Part shown: positions 22,451-35,047 of the stretch, piece after piece | Position numbering within the stretch: the first letter of the stretch is position 1 | Layout of the letters: every line of letters starts with the position of its first letter | NCBI GenBank assembly: GCA_051294375.1 | Contig: CM119263.1 | Coordinates: 27,316,264 to 27,380,263 of the forward strand | From: Paraspadella gotoi | Taxonomy: Eukaryota > Chaetognatha | DNA: 64,000 bases | Direction: 5' to 3' | Program-made: the position numbers and the translations under genes | Notes under the pieces: model-generated | What the model saw: only the letters and a program-made list of their open reading frames with translations | The model's database searches: none | Told to the model about the DNA's origin: nothing

Positions 22451-23277
22451 TGGGTGGGGAGTGAGGACGAGAATGGTCGGGTTCGTGACGCCCCCGTCGG
22501 AGGCATGAACTAGATTTCGACGAAAAATCANNNNNNNNNNAAACCAAACAAAAACAAAGAGAGAGAGGGAGTCTCTCCACCTGAATCAACATCCAATTAG
22601 CGACGCGCGAAAACCCGAGATCTCTCTCGATCTTCGATTCTTGACATTTCCTCGTGGACAGGCACGGTTGGGGCGAGACCGTCGGAAGATTAATCCGGAT
22701 GTGGACCATTTTTAGTTTTCATGGATGTCGAATTACATTTCTGAGTAATATTTGATCATTGTCCAATGGCAGGGGTAAGATAGCTTATTTATTAAATGAA
22801 TGGATAATTTTTATATTGGTTGTAAAAATATAATGAATTTTTTTTTTACTTTAGTAGTGTTAATTCTCATTGCGTTAAAAATTATATAGTTTCTTTTGGC
22901 GATTTTTTGTTTAAATTTCTTGTTAATTAGTCATAATCCAGTTAACAAAATGAGGAGCTTCTTTTAGTCGACGCGTTAAATATAGAATACTCCATCCCAG
23001 AAAGGACCGGGAAAGAGGGAGGGAGAAAGAGAGAGAGAGNNNNNNNNNNNNNNNNNNNNNNNNNNNNNNNNNNNNNNNNNNNNNNNNNNNNNNNNNNNNN
23101 NNNNNNNNNNNNNNNNNNNNNNNNACTTTATTTTGCTCAGGTCCTCAGCTCGTCTCTCTCTCTCTCTCTCGTCCACTCTCCCTATCTCCAAACATTGCGG
23201 ATCAAAGAATGAAAAAAAAAAAGAAATATAAAGAAGGAAACGGTTCCCCAAGGTGAAGAGGAAAGAAGGGAGGCACG

Positions 23278-23287
23278 GCGCATGCGC
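23278..23287. promoter_or_regulatory. Perfect NRF-1/Ewg palindrome
   Basis: GCGCATGCGC matches the consensus of vertebrate NRF-1 and its insect homologue erect wing (established knowledge). It lies between a CT tract and a TCG array. No exon was identified beside it. Confidence 0.45.
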
Positions 23288-23424
23288 ATGAGCGAGAAAA
23301 TCGTGCGCTCTCGAAAAGCGTCGTCGTCGTCGTCGGAAACCGGAAGCGACGAGAGGCCGGGAGATTTATTTGACGAATAAATTCGAAACCGATTTCAAAA
23401 GTGGCCAAAGATGACGCGGGAACG

Positions 23425-23426
<2 letters not shown>

Positions 23427-23457
<31 letters not shown>
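23427..23457. repeat. (GAC)n trinucleotide array
   Basis: About ten uninterrupted units. Confidence 0.95.
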
Positions 23458-23523
23458 TTTCAACCGTCGTAAACAAATTAGACTCCACTTTTTACGTTAA
23501 ACATCATTTTTCGTTTTGTTTGT

Positions 23524-24018
23524 TTATCCATTTACATCCTCGAGTTTTCGCGCCCTTTTAGTCTTATCTCTCCAGATAAACTTTGTACCACAGGTTCTTT
23601 TTCTCTCTTTCTTGTTTTTCTTTTCTTTATTTACTTTTGTTTTTGTTTTCGTCTGACGAAACGTTCGGAGGTCAGCGTCTGCTTCTGTTTTCTTACGCGT
23701 TTTCTTTTCGCGACATCTTGTGGTAATCGTAAACATTAGATAAGGGATCAGAGGCGGCGGCGGGAGAGGAGGGGACGGCGGAGGCTGCGACGTTAGCGGC
23801 GGTGGCGGTAGCTGCAGCGGTAGCGGCAGCGGCAGCGGCAGCGGCATCGTTGGTGAATCGACGAAGACAGTGGCGCCGCCGGCGACGATCGTGGCGACGA
23901 GAATACCTGAAATTATCTCGATGAAAATCTTGGATTCGCTGAGGATCGATTTCTTTGTTTGTAAACAAAACCAGCAACGTCTTTTATTTCTTAGTTTGTT
24001 TCTTTCATCACCGTCCAA
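23524..24018 (-). CDS. Unrecognised 164-aa open frame, doubtful
   Basis: I do not recognise this frame. It starts at an ATG at 24018 and reads a basic N-terminus, a hydrophobic stretch around residues 33-53 (IFIEIISGILVATIVAGG-type) that could span a membrane, a Leu-Pro then Pro-rich segment, and a Lys/Arg/Thr-rich tail. The Pro-rich part is the (AGCGGC)n repeat near 23810-23850 read in one frame. The same repeat gives poly-Ala in another - frame (23693-23977) and on the + strand. It is kept because it is one of the few frames here not made solely of dinucleotide repeat, but it is more likely spurious. Confidence 0.12.
   Translation of the reverse strand: MDGDERNKLRNKRRCWFCLQTKKSILSESKIFIEIISGILVATIVAGGATVFVDSPTMPLPLPLPLPLQLPPPPLTSQPPPSPPLPPPPLIPYLMFTITTRCREKKTRKKTEADADLRTFRQTKTKTKVNKEKKNKKERKRTCGTKFIWRDKTKRARKLEDVNG
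23808..23850. repeat. (AGCGGC)n hexanucleotide repeat
   Basis: About six AGCGGC/AGCGGT units. The + strand reads Ala/Val repeats and the - strand reads Leu-Pro or Ala. Confidence 0.85.
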
Positions 24019-24049
24019 TTTTCGAAGGAAAAAAAAAAGATAAGAAAAA

Positions 24050-24630
24050 AAAAAGAAAAATAAGAAAAAAAACTTGGATTTTTTGATTGACTTTTTATCT
24101 GGGTTTTGGTCTGTCTTCGACTTTCTTTCTTTCTATCTTTCTCAACTTTTTAATTAAAGCTTTTATTATATCTTACATTAGATCGTTTTTCATATTTCCA
24201 CCACAATTTGTTTTTCCTTTTCCCTTCTCTCCTTTTCTCTCGCCAAATTCCCGTCCTCAATAATTAATTTCTCCGTCAATAATAACAAAGATAATGACGA
24301 TGATTTGTCCGCCGATTTCGCCCTCTCGTGTTTTCGTTGTCGTTGTTGTTCTCCACGCCCCCTTTCGATCTCGCGGTTGACCTTTTCTTGGCTCGAAGAA
24401 ATAATTGTACCTCGGTACCTGCGCAGAGATTCTCATTATAGTCGGCTACAAATGGATTCTTTTGATTGAGAGAGAGAGAGAGAGAGGAGTTGGAGAGAGA
24501 GGAGAGATGAGGAGAGAGGAGAGAGAGAGGAGAGAGAAGAGAAGTCGAGAGAGAGAGGAGAGAGAGGCCGCAAACAAGGAGAAAAAATGGGGAACAATTC
24601 GAACAAAGCAAATCGAATAATTCTCTCTCT

Positions 24631-24697
<67 letters not shown>

Positions 24698-25440
24698 CTT
24701 CTCTCTCTCTCTCTCTTCTTCGGTAAAAGGGCGAAAAGACAACGAGCAATTATGTGATAATGTACTGTATTGTGGGCCCAGGGGAGCGGAGAGCGAAGGG
24801 GGGTCAGAGAAAACAGGGGGTGCATTTAGAAAATCTGAGGGTCCCTTCTTAATAATTCCAGCTTTATCATTATCACGTTGATATCGTTTCGTCGTTATCG
24901 TCGTCATCGATCGTCGGCCAGTCGTCGCCAGTCGGTCGTAAGACACTGCGAAAATTCAATTACTGGCATCGAATATGAGCCGAAAATAGGTTTTTTTTTT
25001 AATTTTTTTTCATTCTTGATTTCCATTGACATTGAGTTTAGGCATGTCGAGTAACCTGCAGTAACATTGTTTAATCATCCTGTAAATTAGAGGTCTGGCT
25101 TCGAAATGCCGTTTTTACAGATGCGTCGATTTGTTAAATCAACGAAATATATAAAACAAATTAAAGAACGAAATGCGGGACTTTTTTAGACTTTAAAACC
25201 CGAAAAAATTACGAGTCGCATCCAGTTTCATCTTTATCTTTTTTGGGTTCGAATCTCCGTCAACCCGGGTCACACGTTTCTTCCCCTCAAAGCATTAACC
25301 TCCTTTTTATTCTTTTTTCTTCTTCTTTTTTTTTTTCAAGCTAAAATTTAATTTAAAATTTAATATTTATAATGGCGGCAATCTTTTTTCGGATGCGAAA
25401 CTAACCATTCGTTTCGACATTTCGATCGCGAGTATTCGAC
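24050..25440. other. Noncoding stretch with GA/CT tracts
   Basis: Interrupted GA tracts at 24470-24560 are followed by a CT tract at 24622-24718. The oppositely oriented purine and pyrimidine runs could pair as a large imperfect hairpin. No gene was supported. Confidence 0.7.
24622..24718. repeat. (CT)n microsatellite
   Basis: About 97 bp of CT with two short interruptions. Confidence 0.95.
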
Positions 25441-25498
25441 GAGAGACAGAGAAGAGAGAGGTTCAAAGGGTCGATCGTAGTGAATTCCGGGACGCGTG

Positions 25499-25586
25499 TG
25501 AGAGAGAGAGAGAGAGAGAGAGAGATGAAGAGAGGAGAGACGAGAGAGAGATGAGAGAGACGGTCTGAGGAGAGAGATGAGAGAGA

Positions 25587-25621
<35 letters not shown>
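25499..25621. repeat. Interrupted (GA)n tract at the start of duplicated block A
   Basis: GA repeats run to 25621, where they meet ATCCGGAAATAA. The same GA/ATCCGGAAATAA junction reappears at 30893-30922, right after a 25-N gap. Confidence 0.9.
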
Positions 25622-25629
<8 letters not shown>

Positions 25630-25870
25630 TAAGGAAAAAAAGGGCGGAAACCGTTAGCGATTCAAGGTGAGAATCGGAGACCGAAAAATTTCTTTGGCTG
25701 TCGTTGGACGTTAAATTGAACGCCGGAGATAATAAAGAGAAGAAAAAGATGGTCGAGAGTAGAGAAGACGGGAGAAGAAAGGTCTAGATAAGGAGAAAAG
25801 AAGAAAAGAGATGGAAAAGGGAGAGAGAAAAAACATAAGTTTTAATAATGAGAGAAAAATTTGAGAAGAT

Positions 25871-25946
25871 CTGTTTGCGATGGAGCGGCGGAAGGCGATT
25901 TTTGTTTGTAGTCGGCAGGTCGCCTGGGTTCGAGTCTGCAGCTCTA
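25871..25946 (+). other. tRNA-like segment with A- and B-box resemblance
   Basis: TGGAGCGGCGGAAGGCG resembles a tRNA D-arm/A box and GGGTTCGAGTC resembles the T-arm/B box, about 48 bp apart, near tRNA spacing. The noisy second copy at 31148-31218 keeps the GGGTTCGAGTC core. No clean cloverleaf can be drawn by eye and the anticodon arm is T-rich. It could be a tRNA pseudogene or the head of a SINE, blurred by sequencing errors. Confidence 0.3.
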
Positions 25947-27599
25947 ACCAAGGTCGGGAATTCCTTCAGAAGATATTCTGCATACCGTCGTTTTTCTCAG
26001 AAAGAGATTCTTCGAAAAACTTTTTGTGAACATGTAATGATCTCGAGTATAAACGTCGAGTTGGAATGCGTTATGGACGCAAATTTAGAAAAGAAAAAGA
26101 TAGAAGAGAATAAAAATGGAAAAGAGAGAAGAAAGAATAGAAAGACAATTAAAAAGAAAAAAGATGAAGAAAGAAATTTAAAAGGGAAAACGAGAAGGAG
26201 GAAGATTTTACAAATGGGAAAATAAGAATAGAAAGAATTAAAAATGTGGAAAGATAGAAAAGAGAAGAAAAACAGGAAAGTGTAAAAGATGGAAGACAAA
26301 AAGAAAAAGAAAAGAAGAAATTAAAAAGAAAAAAAGAAAGAAGAGAGCGGAATGTTACGTAAGTCGTGGTTAGATTGGTGTGCGGTGACCGGAGATCACA
26401 GTCGGACAACTGAGATGAGATGACAAGAGGACGATATTCTGCAATTAGGACGAAACCAGAAAAAACTGAACGTAAGAAAGAAAGAGCTCAAGGTCTCCCG
26501 CGATTGTTCAGTTTGTTTCGTTGGTCGAGGATGATCGGCTTGTGTAGGAATTGACAAGGTTTTCCGGCTTTCAGTTTTGGGTCATCTCGTGATCATGACT
26601 CGAGCATGGCGCAACTTTACCCGCGTTGGTCCCTTCGGCCCATTCGGTAATTATTTTCTAATACATAGCAAACCTAGTGCTTCACTGCCAGCAGTAATGG
26701 TCCACCAAGTCGCTTCAAGGAGTTTTATAACAAAAACGGCAATAGAAATCAGTCGCTTCAAGTTGTTTTTTTTTAAATGTTTATGAACTAATCATAGGGA
26801 GAGAGACTATAAAGTAGGTGAACGTTCAAGGTTGTGTTTGTTTATTTTTATTGAATACAAAAACAGTATTGGACCAAATTGTAAAACGAGACGTGAAAGA
26901 ACGTAACAGATAAGAGACTAAACGTATTAAAATGTCGAAACGACGAAAACAAATGACACTGAACTTAAATGAAGCGCGATGAAGTAGATATTATGAGACG
27001 AATTCGATAAGAAAGCTAAAGAGAATATAAGGAGATCAGATGTTAAAATATATCTAGAAAACGCGCAGAGAACTGTTAAAAAGTGTTTGTTACTTGTGAT
27101 GTAGTAATGGTGGATATCAAAATTAGCAACGGTGATCATTAACAGCGTAAAGAAGGACGGTGGAGACGTATCGGAGTTAAGCGGATATCAATGAAGCGAG
27201 CGTAAGAAGACTTAGCACTAAGGACTACGAGCGTAACAAAAAAAAAAATTATGAACATTTAGCCAAAATGTTAAAACTATTCATTTAAATACTGTAAAAG
27301 CAAGGTCAGCAACAACATTCAAAAGAAACGTTTCACAACGTTTAAACGCTATCTAACGTCGGAAAAGAAAGAAAACCTTTTTTGTTTGTTAATGAGAGTA
27401 ATATATTTTAAAAGAAAAAATTTTATTTTTGTTTTTTTTTTTTTTTTTTTTTTTTTTTTAGCTTTAGCTTTCTTTTTTTTTATTTTAATAACAGAAAGAA
27501 CGATATTAACATAATTGAAACAAATTTAGTAACAGATCATAACAGCGTAAAAAGATGGAACCAGTAAACAAATAAAAACGTACGACTGGATAAGAAATG

Positions 27600-28380
27600 A
27601 TAGCGATTAAAATAACTCGATAAAGGTAGACGATATTACTAGAAAAGTGTTAAAAATTGGTCCGTAAGCAAAAATTGCGAAAAAAAGCGTTTAAAGAACG
27701 TTAGACGTAAAAGTATCAAGATTGAAAGATGATTAAAGAATCTTCAAAATATAAAGAACAAAAAGCATTAGTGTGAAAAAGAAGAAAAAAAAAGAAAAAA
27801 AACGTTAGAAAAACGTTTAAAGTGTTAAACAAAAAACAACTTTTTCAACATTATAGTGTGATAATGCTTAAAGTTAACTGTGTTTTAAGCTGTATGTTTT
27901 TTTTGTTGTTTTTTGTTTGTTTTTTGTTTGTTTTTTTTTGTTTTTGTAAAGAGCAACATTATTATTTTTAATTCAAAAAGTAAAGAAGCTAATTTAAGTT
28001 AAGAATTGCAACGCAAAACAAAAGACACTACCGATTAAATGGACGTGGATGAAAAGTAGTGTATGAACTAATCAATAAACTATAAAAAATACAACTTCAA
28101 GAACGGCTTTAAAATTTAAATTTTATATATATTTTTTTTTTTATATATATATATTATTGTTTTTAGCCAACGTTAAAACGTTAACGATAAAAGTGTCTAG
28201 TATTGTTGAAATGATAAAAATCTTTAAAAACATTAAAAACAAAAACATTTATTAGTAAGAAAGGTAAAGAAAACAAGAAACATTAGAAGAAACGTTTAAG
28301 AAGGTGTAAAACAAAAACGTTTTAAAACATATAAGTGTTAATGCACAAAAAGTTTAAAATATATGCCCAAAATATAATTG
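27600..28380 (+). repeat. Internal tandem repeat, about 0.5-kb period
   Basis: The stretch 27705-27870 resembles 28187-28345: both read a GTAAAAGT/ATAAAAGT-GTCTAG-like block, an AATCTT block, ACGTTTAAAG and a TAAAACAAAAAACG block ending near TAATGC. Copy B (near 32590-32760) lacks one such unit, which explains most of the length difference. Confidence 0.5.
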
Positions 28381-29985
28381 TATAATGTTAATGTTAATAA
28401 GTAAGAAATATGTGAGTATTAATTTGTTAGAGATTAGAAGGGCCAGAAGCGGACCCGGCTGTCTAATAATTAATAATAGAAATAGAAAACTCCGTCACAA
28501 ATCAACACATATTTCAAAGGAGGCAAATAAATACAAAGGAGACGCTAATAAAAAACAAAGATGCTAATGAAAAAAAAAGGAAACTGCTAACAACAAAATT
28601 AGAGACACTAATAAATAAACAAAAAGAACGTAACTGTCACGTATAGTCGAAGAGCAAGAATGATTCGCCGTACCGATCAAGCATCAATAGAAATACTAGT
28701 ATAAAAGTGCATAAAATAAAAAATTAGAAAATAGTGAGTAACAAAGTAATTTTGCAAATTTTTCATTATCATGTATAAACCGATTAACAGACACATACTA
28801 CATACAAAATTAGTTTATTGTGGTCCCTTATACCAATACCAGATACCGCTCATTGATTAAACACAGTTTCCAATAACCAATTCTAACTTGTTTTAATTTA
28901 GAGTTTCCCCACTCACTAGTCCATCTTCAATTTGAATACACACAGTTACATTAGCCCAATAATAATTCGTTTTTTGAAGACTCCATCTGCCACTTAATTG
29001 GGAAGCCAATAGTCCTTGTTTCTTATTATCTTTTGCTCAAAGATGAACAGACAAATAGTTTTTCGCAGAAGGTCTTTCAACGGCTCGATCTGCAACGATG
29101 CGCTGAATCCTTCTCTTCTCATCTCATTGAATTATAGAAGATCTTAGAGTAAAACCTAATTTATTTTCTTAACCTTACTTAGCGGCCCTGGTCTTGTCGT
29201 TAAAACCCCTAAGAGGGCTCATTCCGGTATCAATCTCTCTTATCATTCAAGATTTTAAAGTGTATACTCAACTTCTCCCAGAGTCTTTACAACCACTCGC
29301 ACTGAGTCAAAATGATGCGCGAGTCGGCTGCGACGTGCTACACGACGCAGCACAAAGCTCAACAATACCGATCACCTCTCCTACATAGTGAAGTCGATAG
29401 TAATGCGTGTCGCAAAGATGTGTAAGACTTAGCCTGGGGCGCCGAAAGGTAGAGGACCTGGCAGTGAGTGAAGAGGTTAGCGAGGAGTGATAAGTTGCAC
29501 CCAGAGTGGCCCTGCCATCATGTGCATTAAAAACTTAATTGGCGCAGAAGTACTCGTTTCCCTTAGGTATCGTTCGATGAATGTTCTACGCGACGCCGTA
29601 AACATTAATCGTCAATTTATAATAGTCTCGTCGAATTGATGATATTCACTCAAACCTCCTATTGGCCGCCCTGTACCTCTTAAATTGAAGTCAGGAGGAT
29701 GATGTCAGTTACAATATTTTTTCAATCTGCTTCCCTCATCTACATTGGATATCAAAAATTTCCTTCTCTGTGGAGCGAGGGTTTCGGATTCATGTGGCAT
29801 GTGTTCAGGATAAATTGACGCAACAAGTCTTGAATGGTCTGGTTCAGACTATGATTTACCGAATGAACTTATAAATACTCCATCTGAATTTCTAAGTTCA
29901 CACAGTTAGGTGATTATAATAAAGTGGTAGGATTATCAATGAGGAAACCGTGGTCAAATTGAAAGGCAGGCATTGACCAAGCCTC

Positions 29986-30867
29986 TTACCGCACTCGGGA
30001 TAATGTGGAGGCCCGCTATACCAAATGGTATTCCCTGCTACCTTTGCCCTAAGGCTATTCCAATCCTATTTTGAAAAACCACTGCCTGTCCTCCACATCG
30101 AAGCGTCAGTCGCACTCAAAACTCTAGCGAAAAGATTCTTGAGGCATGTTTGAATAACCTATTTAATCCACATTATGCTCTGTGCTGTTAACCTGTATCG
30201 TCTTGAATATTCATTTAATTGCGTCCACCGGATGGTTAATGAGGGAATTCCCGTCAGCACGCTATTCGCTTGAGCGATATCATTTCTTTTGCTGCCATGA
30301 AACATTCAATTGTTCTACTGTTCAGTTCTAGAGGAGTCGGAATGATCTCCCAGAGCGTCAAGCAATGTGGTGTCTAGTACGCGAGTAAAGCAGGGAATAG
30401 CAGACAATACAGGGTAGCTAGCGTTCGCCCTGCTAAGGTTGACCATGGGTGCGAGCTGGTCCAAGAGTCAGCGCTGTCTGTGATGAGCTCTTAAGAGAAA
30501 GATGCAGGACGAGAAAGTTGTGCTGTTATCAGAATACGCGCGTCGGAGGGCGCAGGCGCGCAGCATCTGAAGATCTTTGCCATGTCTTTCCAGGGCGCGA
30601 GGACGCGAGCAAAGGATGCTTGGTTTGATTTCGTTCAGGAGGCCCTAGAGCCACAACCCCATGATTTACTCCCTGTTAACCTTGACCGCTGCCCTTTCAT
30701 ATAACGAACTGGCTTATCCGTAAAGGCCTCTCTACGGATGCGCTCTGACCCAGGAAACCCTGGGTGTCATCAACGTAGACCCCTACCTTTCTCTCAGCCC
30801 CTTTAATCTTAATTCCCTCTATTCATGTCGATGCCGGGTGCTGGTAGGTAGGAAGAAGTAGCAGAGA
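29986..30867. other. Copy A extension without counterpart in copy B
   Basis: These 880 bp follow the shared block in copy A and end at a 25-N gap. No gene was recognised. Confidence 0.7.
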
Positions 30868-30892
30868 NNNNNNNNNNNNNNNNNNNNNNNNN
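30868..30892. other. 25-N assembly gap
   Basis: Exactly 25 N. Other 25-N runs lie at 21105, 34770, 37644, 39657, 44051, 55905 and 63891. The fixed size points to a placeholder rather than a measured distance. Confidence 0.95.
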
Positions 30893-33800
30893 GAGAGAGA
30901 GAGAGAGAGATCCGGAAATAAAGGAAAAAAGGGCGGAAAACGTAGCGATTCAGGTGAGAATCGGAGACCGAAAATTCTTTGCTTCTTTTTCTAAATTTGA
31001 AACGCGAGATCGAATGAAAGAGAAGAAAAAGGAGGTCAAATAGAGAAGAAAGAGAAGAAAAGGTCTAATAGAGAAGAAAAAAGAGATGAAAAGGGAGAGA
31101 GAAAAAACATAAGTTTTAATAATGAGAGAAAATTTTGAGAAATCTGTTTCGATGGACGGAAGCGACTTTTTTTGAGTTTGTATCGCAGGTCGCGGGTTCG
31201 AGTCTCACTCTAACCCAGAGTCTGAAATTCCTTCAAAGAAGACTATTCTGCCGTCGGTTTCTCAGAAAAGAGATTCTCGAAAAAAACTTTTTGTGAAATG
31301 AATGATCTCGAGATAAACGTCGATTGAATGCGTTATGGACGCAAGAATTTGAAAGAAAAAGAAGGAAGGAGAGAAGGAATTTAAAATGGAAAAAGAGAGA
31401 AGAAGAATAGAAAGAAATTAAAAAAGAAAAAAGATGAAAAGAAAGAAATTAAAAGGGAAAAAGAAAGAAGGAGAGGAAGATTTTAAAATGGGAAAATAAG
31501 AATAGAAAGAAATTAAAAATGGGAAAAAAATAAAAAAAGAAAAAACAGAAATTAAAAATGGAAAAAAAAGAAAAAGAAAAGAAAGAAATTAAAAAGAAAA
31601 AAAGAAAGAAGAGGAGCGGAATTACTAATCCGTTAATTGGTTCGTGGACCGGAGATCACATCGACAACTGAAGATCGAATGGACAAGAAGGACGATATTT
31701 CTCAATTAGGACGAAACCAGAAAAACTGACGTAAGAAAGAAAAGTCAAGGTCTCCCGGTTTGTCAGTTTGTTCGTGTCGAGATGATCGCTTGACATGTAG
31801 AAATGGCAAGATTTTCCGGCTTCAGTTTGGTAATGTCGAGATCATGACTCGACATGGCAACTTTACCCGGTTGTCCCTTCGGGCATGTCGGAATTATTTC
31901 TAAACATAGACAAACCTTAGGGCTTCACCTGCCAGAGTAATGTTCCACCAGAGCTTCAAGAGTTTTTTATTAACAAAAACGGCAATAAAATCAGTGCTTC
32001 AAGTTGTTTGGGTTTTTTTTTTTAAATTGTTATTGACTAAATCATAAGAACTATAAATATTACGGTTCAAGTTTTTTATTTTTTTTTTTTTATTAATACC
32101 AAAACAGTATTGACCAAGTTAAAAACGAGTGAACAGTGTAAAGAAAACGGTAACAAGTAAAACTAAACTATTAAAATTCAACAAAGAACAAAAAGACACT
32201 AACGTTTAAAAATGGAATGCGTGAATAAGATATTATGAAACTAATTCATAAGAACTATAAAATATAAGAGATCAGATGTTTTAAACAGTAAAAATTTTTT
32301 TTTATTAGTAATTGATACAAAAATACAACGGGATCATTAACAGCGTAAGAAAGGACTTGAACGGGTATCGAGTTAACGGTATCAAATAACAGCGTAAGAC
32401 TAGCACTAAGACTAACGACTAAAATAAAAAAAATATACATACCAAAATGTTAAAACATTCATTAAATACTTAAGAGCAAGAGGTTCAGGCAACAAAGTTT
32501 TCAAAGAAAACGTTTAACAGACGTTGTAACGCTGGATAACGTCAGAGAAGAAGAGAAACCTGTTTTCTTTTAAATGAGATAGGAATATATTTTAGTTTTT
32601 TTATTATTTTATTAAAAGAAAAATTGTGTTTTTTTTTTTTTTTTTGTATTAATACGCAAAACAGTATTGAAAATTATTAAAAGATTAAAATTAAAATTAT
32701 TAAAAGAAAAAATTTTGTTTGTTTTTTTGTTTGTTTTTTTTTTTTTTTTTAAAGAGCAACATTATTATTTTTAATTCAAAAAGTTAAAAAACTAATTTAT
32801 TAAAATTCAACAAAACAAAAGACACTACCGTATTAAATGGATTCGATGGGAATGAAAATATTATGAACTAATCAATAAACTATAAAAAATAGCAGACTCA
32901 AGAACGGTTTAATTTAAATTTTATATATATTTTTTTTTTTAATATATATATATTTTGTTTTTAGCCAACGTTTAAAACGTTAACGATAAAAGTGTCTAGT
33001 TTGGTTGAAATGATAAAAATCTTTAAAAGAACATTAGAAACAAAAACATTTATTAGTAAAAAGGTAAGAAAACAAGGAAACATTGAGAAGAAACGTTTAA
33101 GAAGTGTAAAACAAAACGTTTTAAAACATTATAAGTGTATAATCACCCGAAAGAAGTGGTTAAAATATATGCCCGAAAATATAATTGTATATGTAATGTG
33201 TAAGTAAGTTAAGATATGTATGAGTATAATTGTTAGAGTAAAGGGCAGAGCGGACCCCGGCCTGTCTAATAATTTAATAAATAGAAATAGGAAAACTACC
33301 GTCACAAATCAACACATATTCAAAGGATGCAAATAAAACAAAGGAGACGCTAATAAAAAACAAAGATGCTAAGAAAAAAAAAGGAAACTCTGCTAACAAC
33401 AAAATTAGAGACACTAATAATAAACAAAAAAAGCGTACTTCACGTATATTCAAGAGCAAGAATAGGATCGCCTACATCAACATCAATAGAAATACTATAT
33501 AAAATCATTAAAATAAAAAATAGAAAATGTGAAACAGAGTAATTTTGCAAATTTTTCATATCATGTTATAAACCGATAACAGACACTACTACGATAAAAA
33601 TTAGTTTATATGTGGTCCTTAATACCAATACCAGATACCGGCTCTTGATTAAACAAGTTTCCAATAACCAATTCTAACTTGTTTTAATTAAGTTTTCCCA
33701 CTCCATGAGTCCCATCTTCATTTGAATACACACAGTTACATTAGCCAATTAATAATTCGTTTTTTGAAGACTTCCATCTGCCACTTAATTTGGGCAAGCC

Positions 33801-34769
33801 AATAGTCCTGTTTCTATATCTTTTGCTCAAGATGAACAGACAAATATTTTCCCGAAAGTCTTTCAACCGCCATCTCAACATGCCTAATCCTTCTCTTGCT
33901 CTCATTTGAATATACGAGATCTTAGAGTAACCTAATTTATTTTCTTAACCTTACCCTTAGCCCCTGGTTCTTGGTTAAAACCTAAAGGCTCCATTCGCGG
34001 GTTATCAATCTCTCTTATCATCAAATTTTAAAGTGTATACTCACTTCTCCCAGAGTCTTTACGAACGCAGCGGTCGCACGTGAGTCAAAATGATGCGCGA
34101 TGGCTCACGTGCTACAACGACCAGCAAAAGGCTCACAGAATACGATCACCTCTCCTACATATGGCGTGAAGCCATAGTAATGCGTGGTCCCAAAGATTTA
34201 AGACTTAGCCTTGGGGGCGCCGAAAGGTAGAAGGACCTGAGCAGTGGAGTGAAGAGGTTAGTCGAGGAGTACGATAAGTTGCGACCCAGAGTGGCCCTGC
34301 CATCATGTGCGAGTTGAAAAACTTAATTGGCGCGAGAGTACTCGTTTCCAGGGTATCGTTCATAATGTCTTACCACGCGCGTAAACTATTGAATCGTCAA
34401 TTTATAATACGTTTCCTCGGTCGAATTGATATTTCACTCAACCTCCTATTGGCCGCCCTGTACCTCTTAAATTGAAGTCAGTGAGGATGATCAGTCTTAC
34501 AATATTTTTTTCAATCTGCTTCCCTCATCTACATTGGGATATCAAAAATTTTTCTTCTTCTCTTGGAGCGAGGAGTTTCATTCATTGGCATGTGTTCAAT
34601 AAATTGACTAAGCAGTCTTAATTCCTCGTCAACTATGATTACCGAATTGACTTGATAAATACCTCCATCTGAATTTTCTAAGTCACACTGTTATGTATTA
34701 TAATAAATTGGTAATTTATCAATAGGGAAATTACCTGGTCAAATTGAAAGGCAGCGATGTCCTAAGCTC
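30893..34769 (+). repeat. Large direct duplication, copy B (about 3.9 kb)
   Basis: Noisy direct repeat of 25603-29985, in the same orientation and order. It is bounded on both sides by 25-N runs. It lacks one internal repeat unit of about 0.5 kb. Confidence 0.85.
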
Positions 34770-34794
34770 NNNNNNNNNNNNNNNNNNNNNNNNN

Positions 34795-35040
34795 TAAAAG
34801 AAAAAATTATTTGGTGATGACACTCAGTTCTTTTATTTATAGCTTAATTACTATTGTCGCTTGAAATCGCTGAAATTCACCCTGCCGCCTATTTTTTCAT
34901 TAAACCATCGAACTCCTAAAGTTATAGCTATGATAATCAGTCATTAGCTAGGCTTTCTGACTGTTTTTTACAATTCGAATGTAAACAAAGCCAACAAAGG
35001 ACCTAAAAATAAAATTCCTTCTAAGTCTGCAATATGCAAA
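34795..35040. other. Short noncoding segment
   Basis: No gene and no clear match to its neighbours was seen. Confidence 0.6.
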
Positions 35041-35047
35041 TAATATT

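Larger units (their letters stand above)
20380..23000. other. Noncoding stretch with a GC-rich patch and gaps
   Basis: 20914-20931 is a short TCG array. 20940-21235 is GC- and CpG-rich and is split by a 25-N gap (21105-21129). N runs also lie at 21271-21503 and 22531-22540. The GC-rich patch could be a promoter or first exon, but no coding frame is convincing. Confidence 0.65.
25603..29985 (+). repeat. Large direct duplication, copy A (about 4.4 kb)
   Basis: This AT-rich block recurs in the same order at 30893-34769. Matching landmarks are the ATCCGGAAATAA start, the tRNA-like segment, AAAACGGCAATA, AACAGCGTAA, AAAGAGCAACATTATTATTT, GATAAAAGTGTCTAGT and TCAAATTGAAAGGCAG. Differences are mainly one- to three-base indels, as in uncorrected long reads. 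Copy A is about 500 bp longer because it carries one more unit of an internal repeat of about 0.5 kb. No ORF of interest is present. It may be a gap-filling artefact, two haplotypes, or a real duplication. Confidence 0.85.

Noticed and set aside
25230-25260. GGGTTCGAATCTCC resembling a tRNA T-arm
   Set aside because: No D-arm or pairing acceptor sequence upstream at tRNA spacing.
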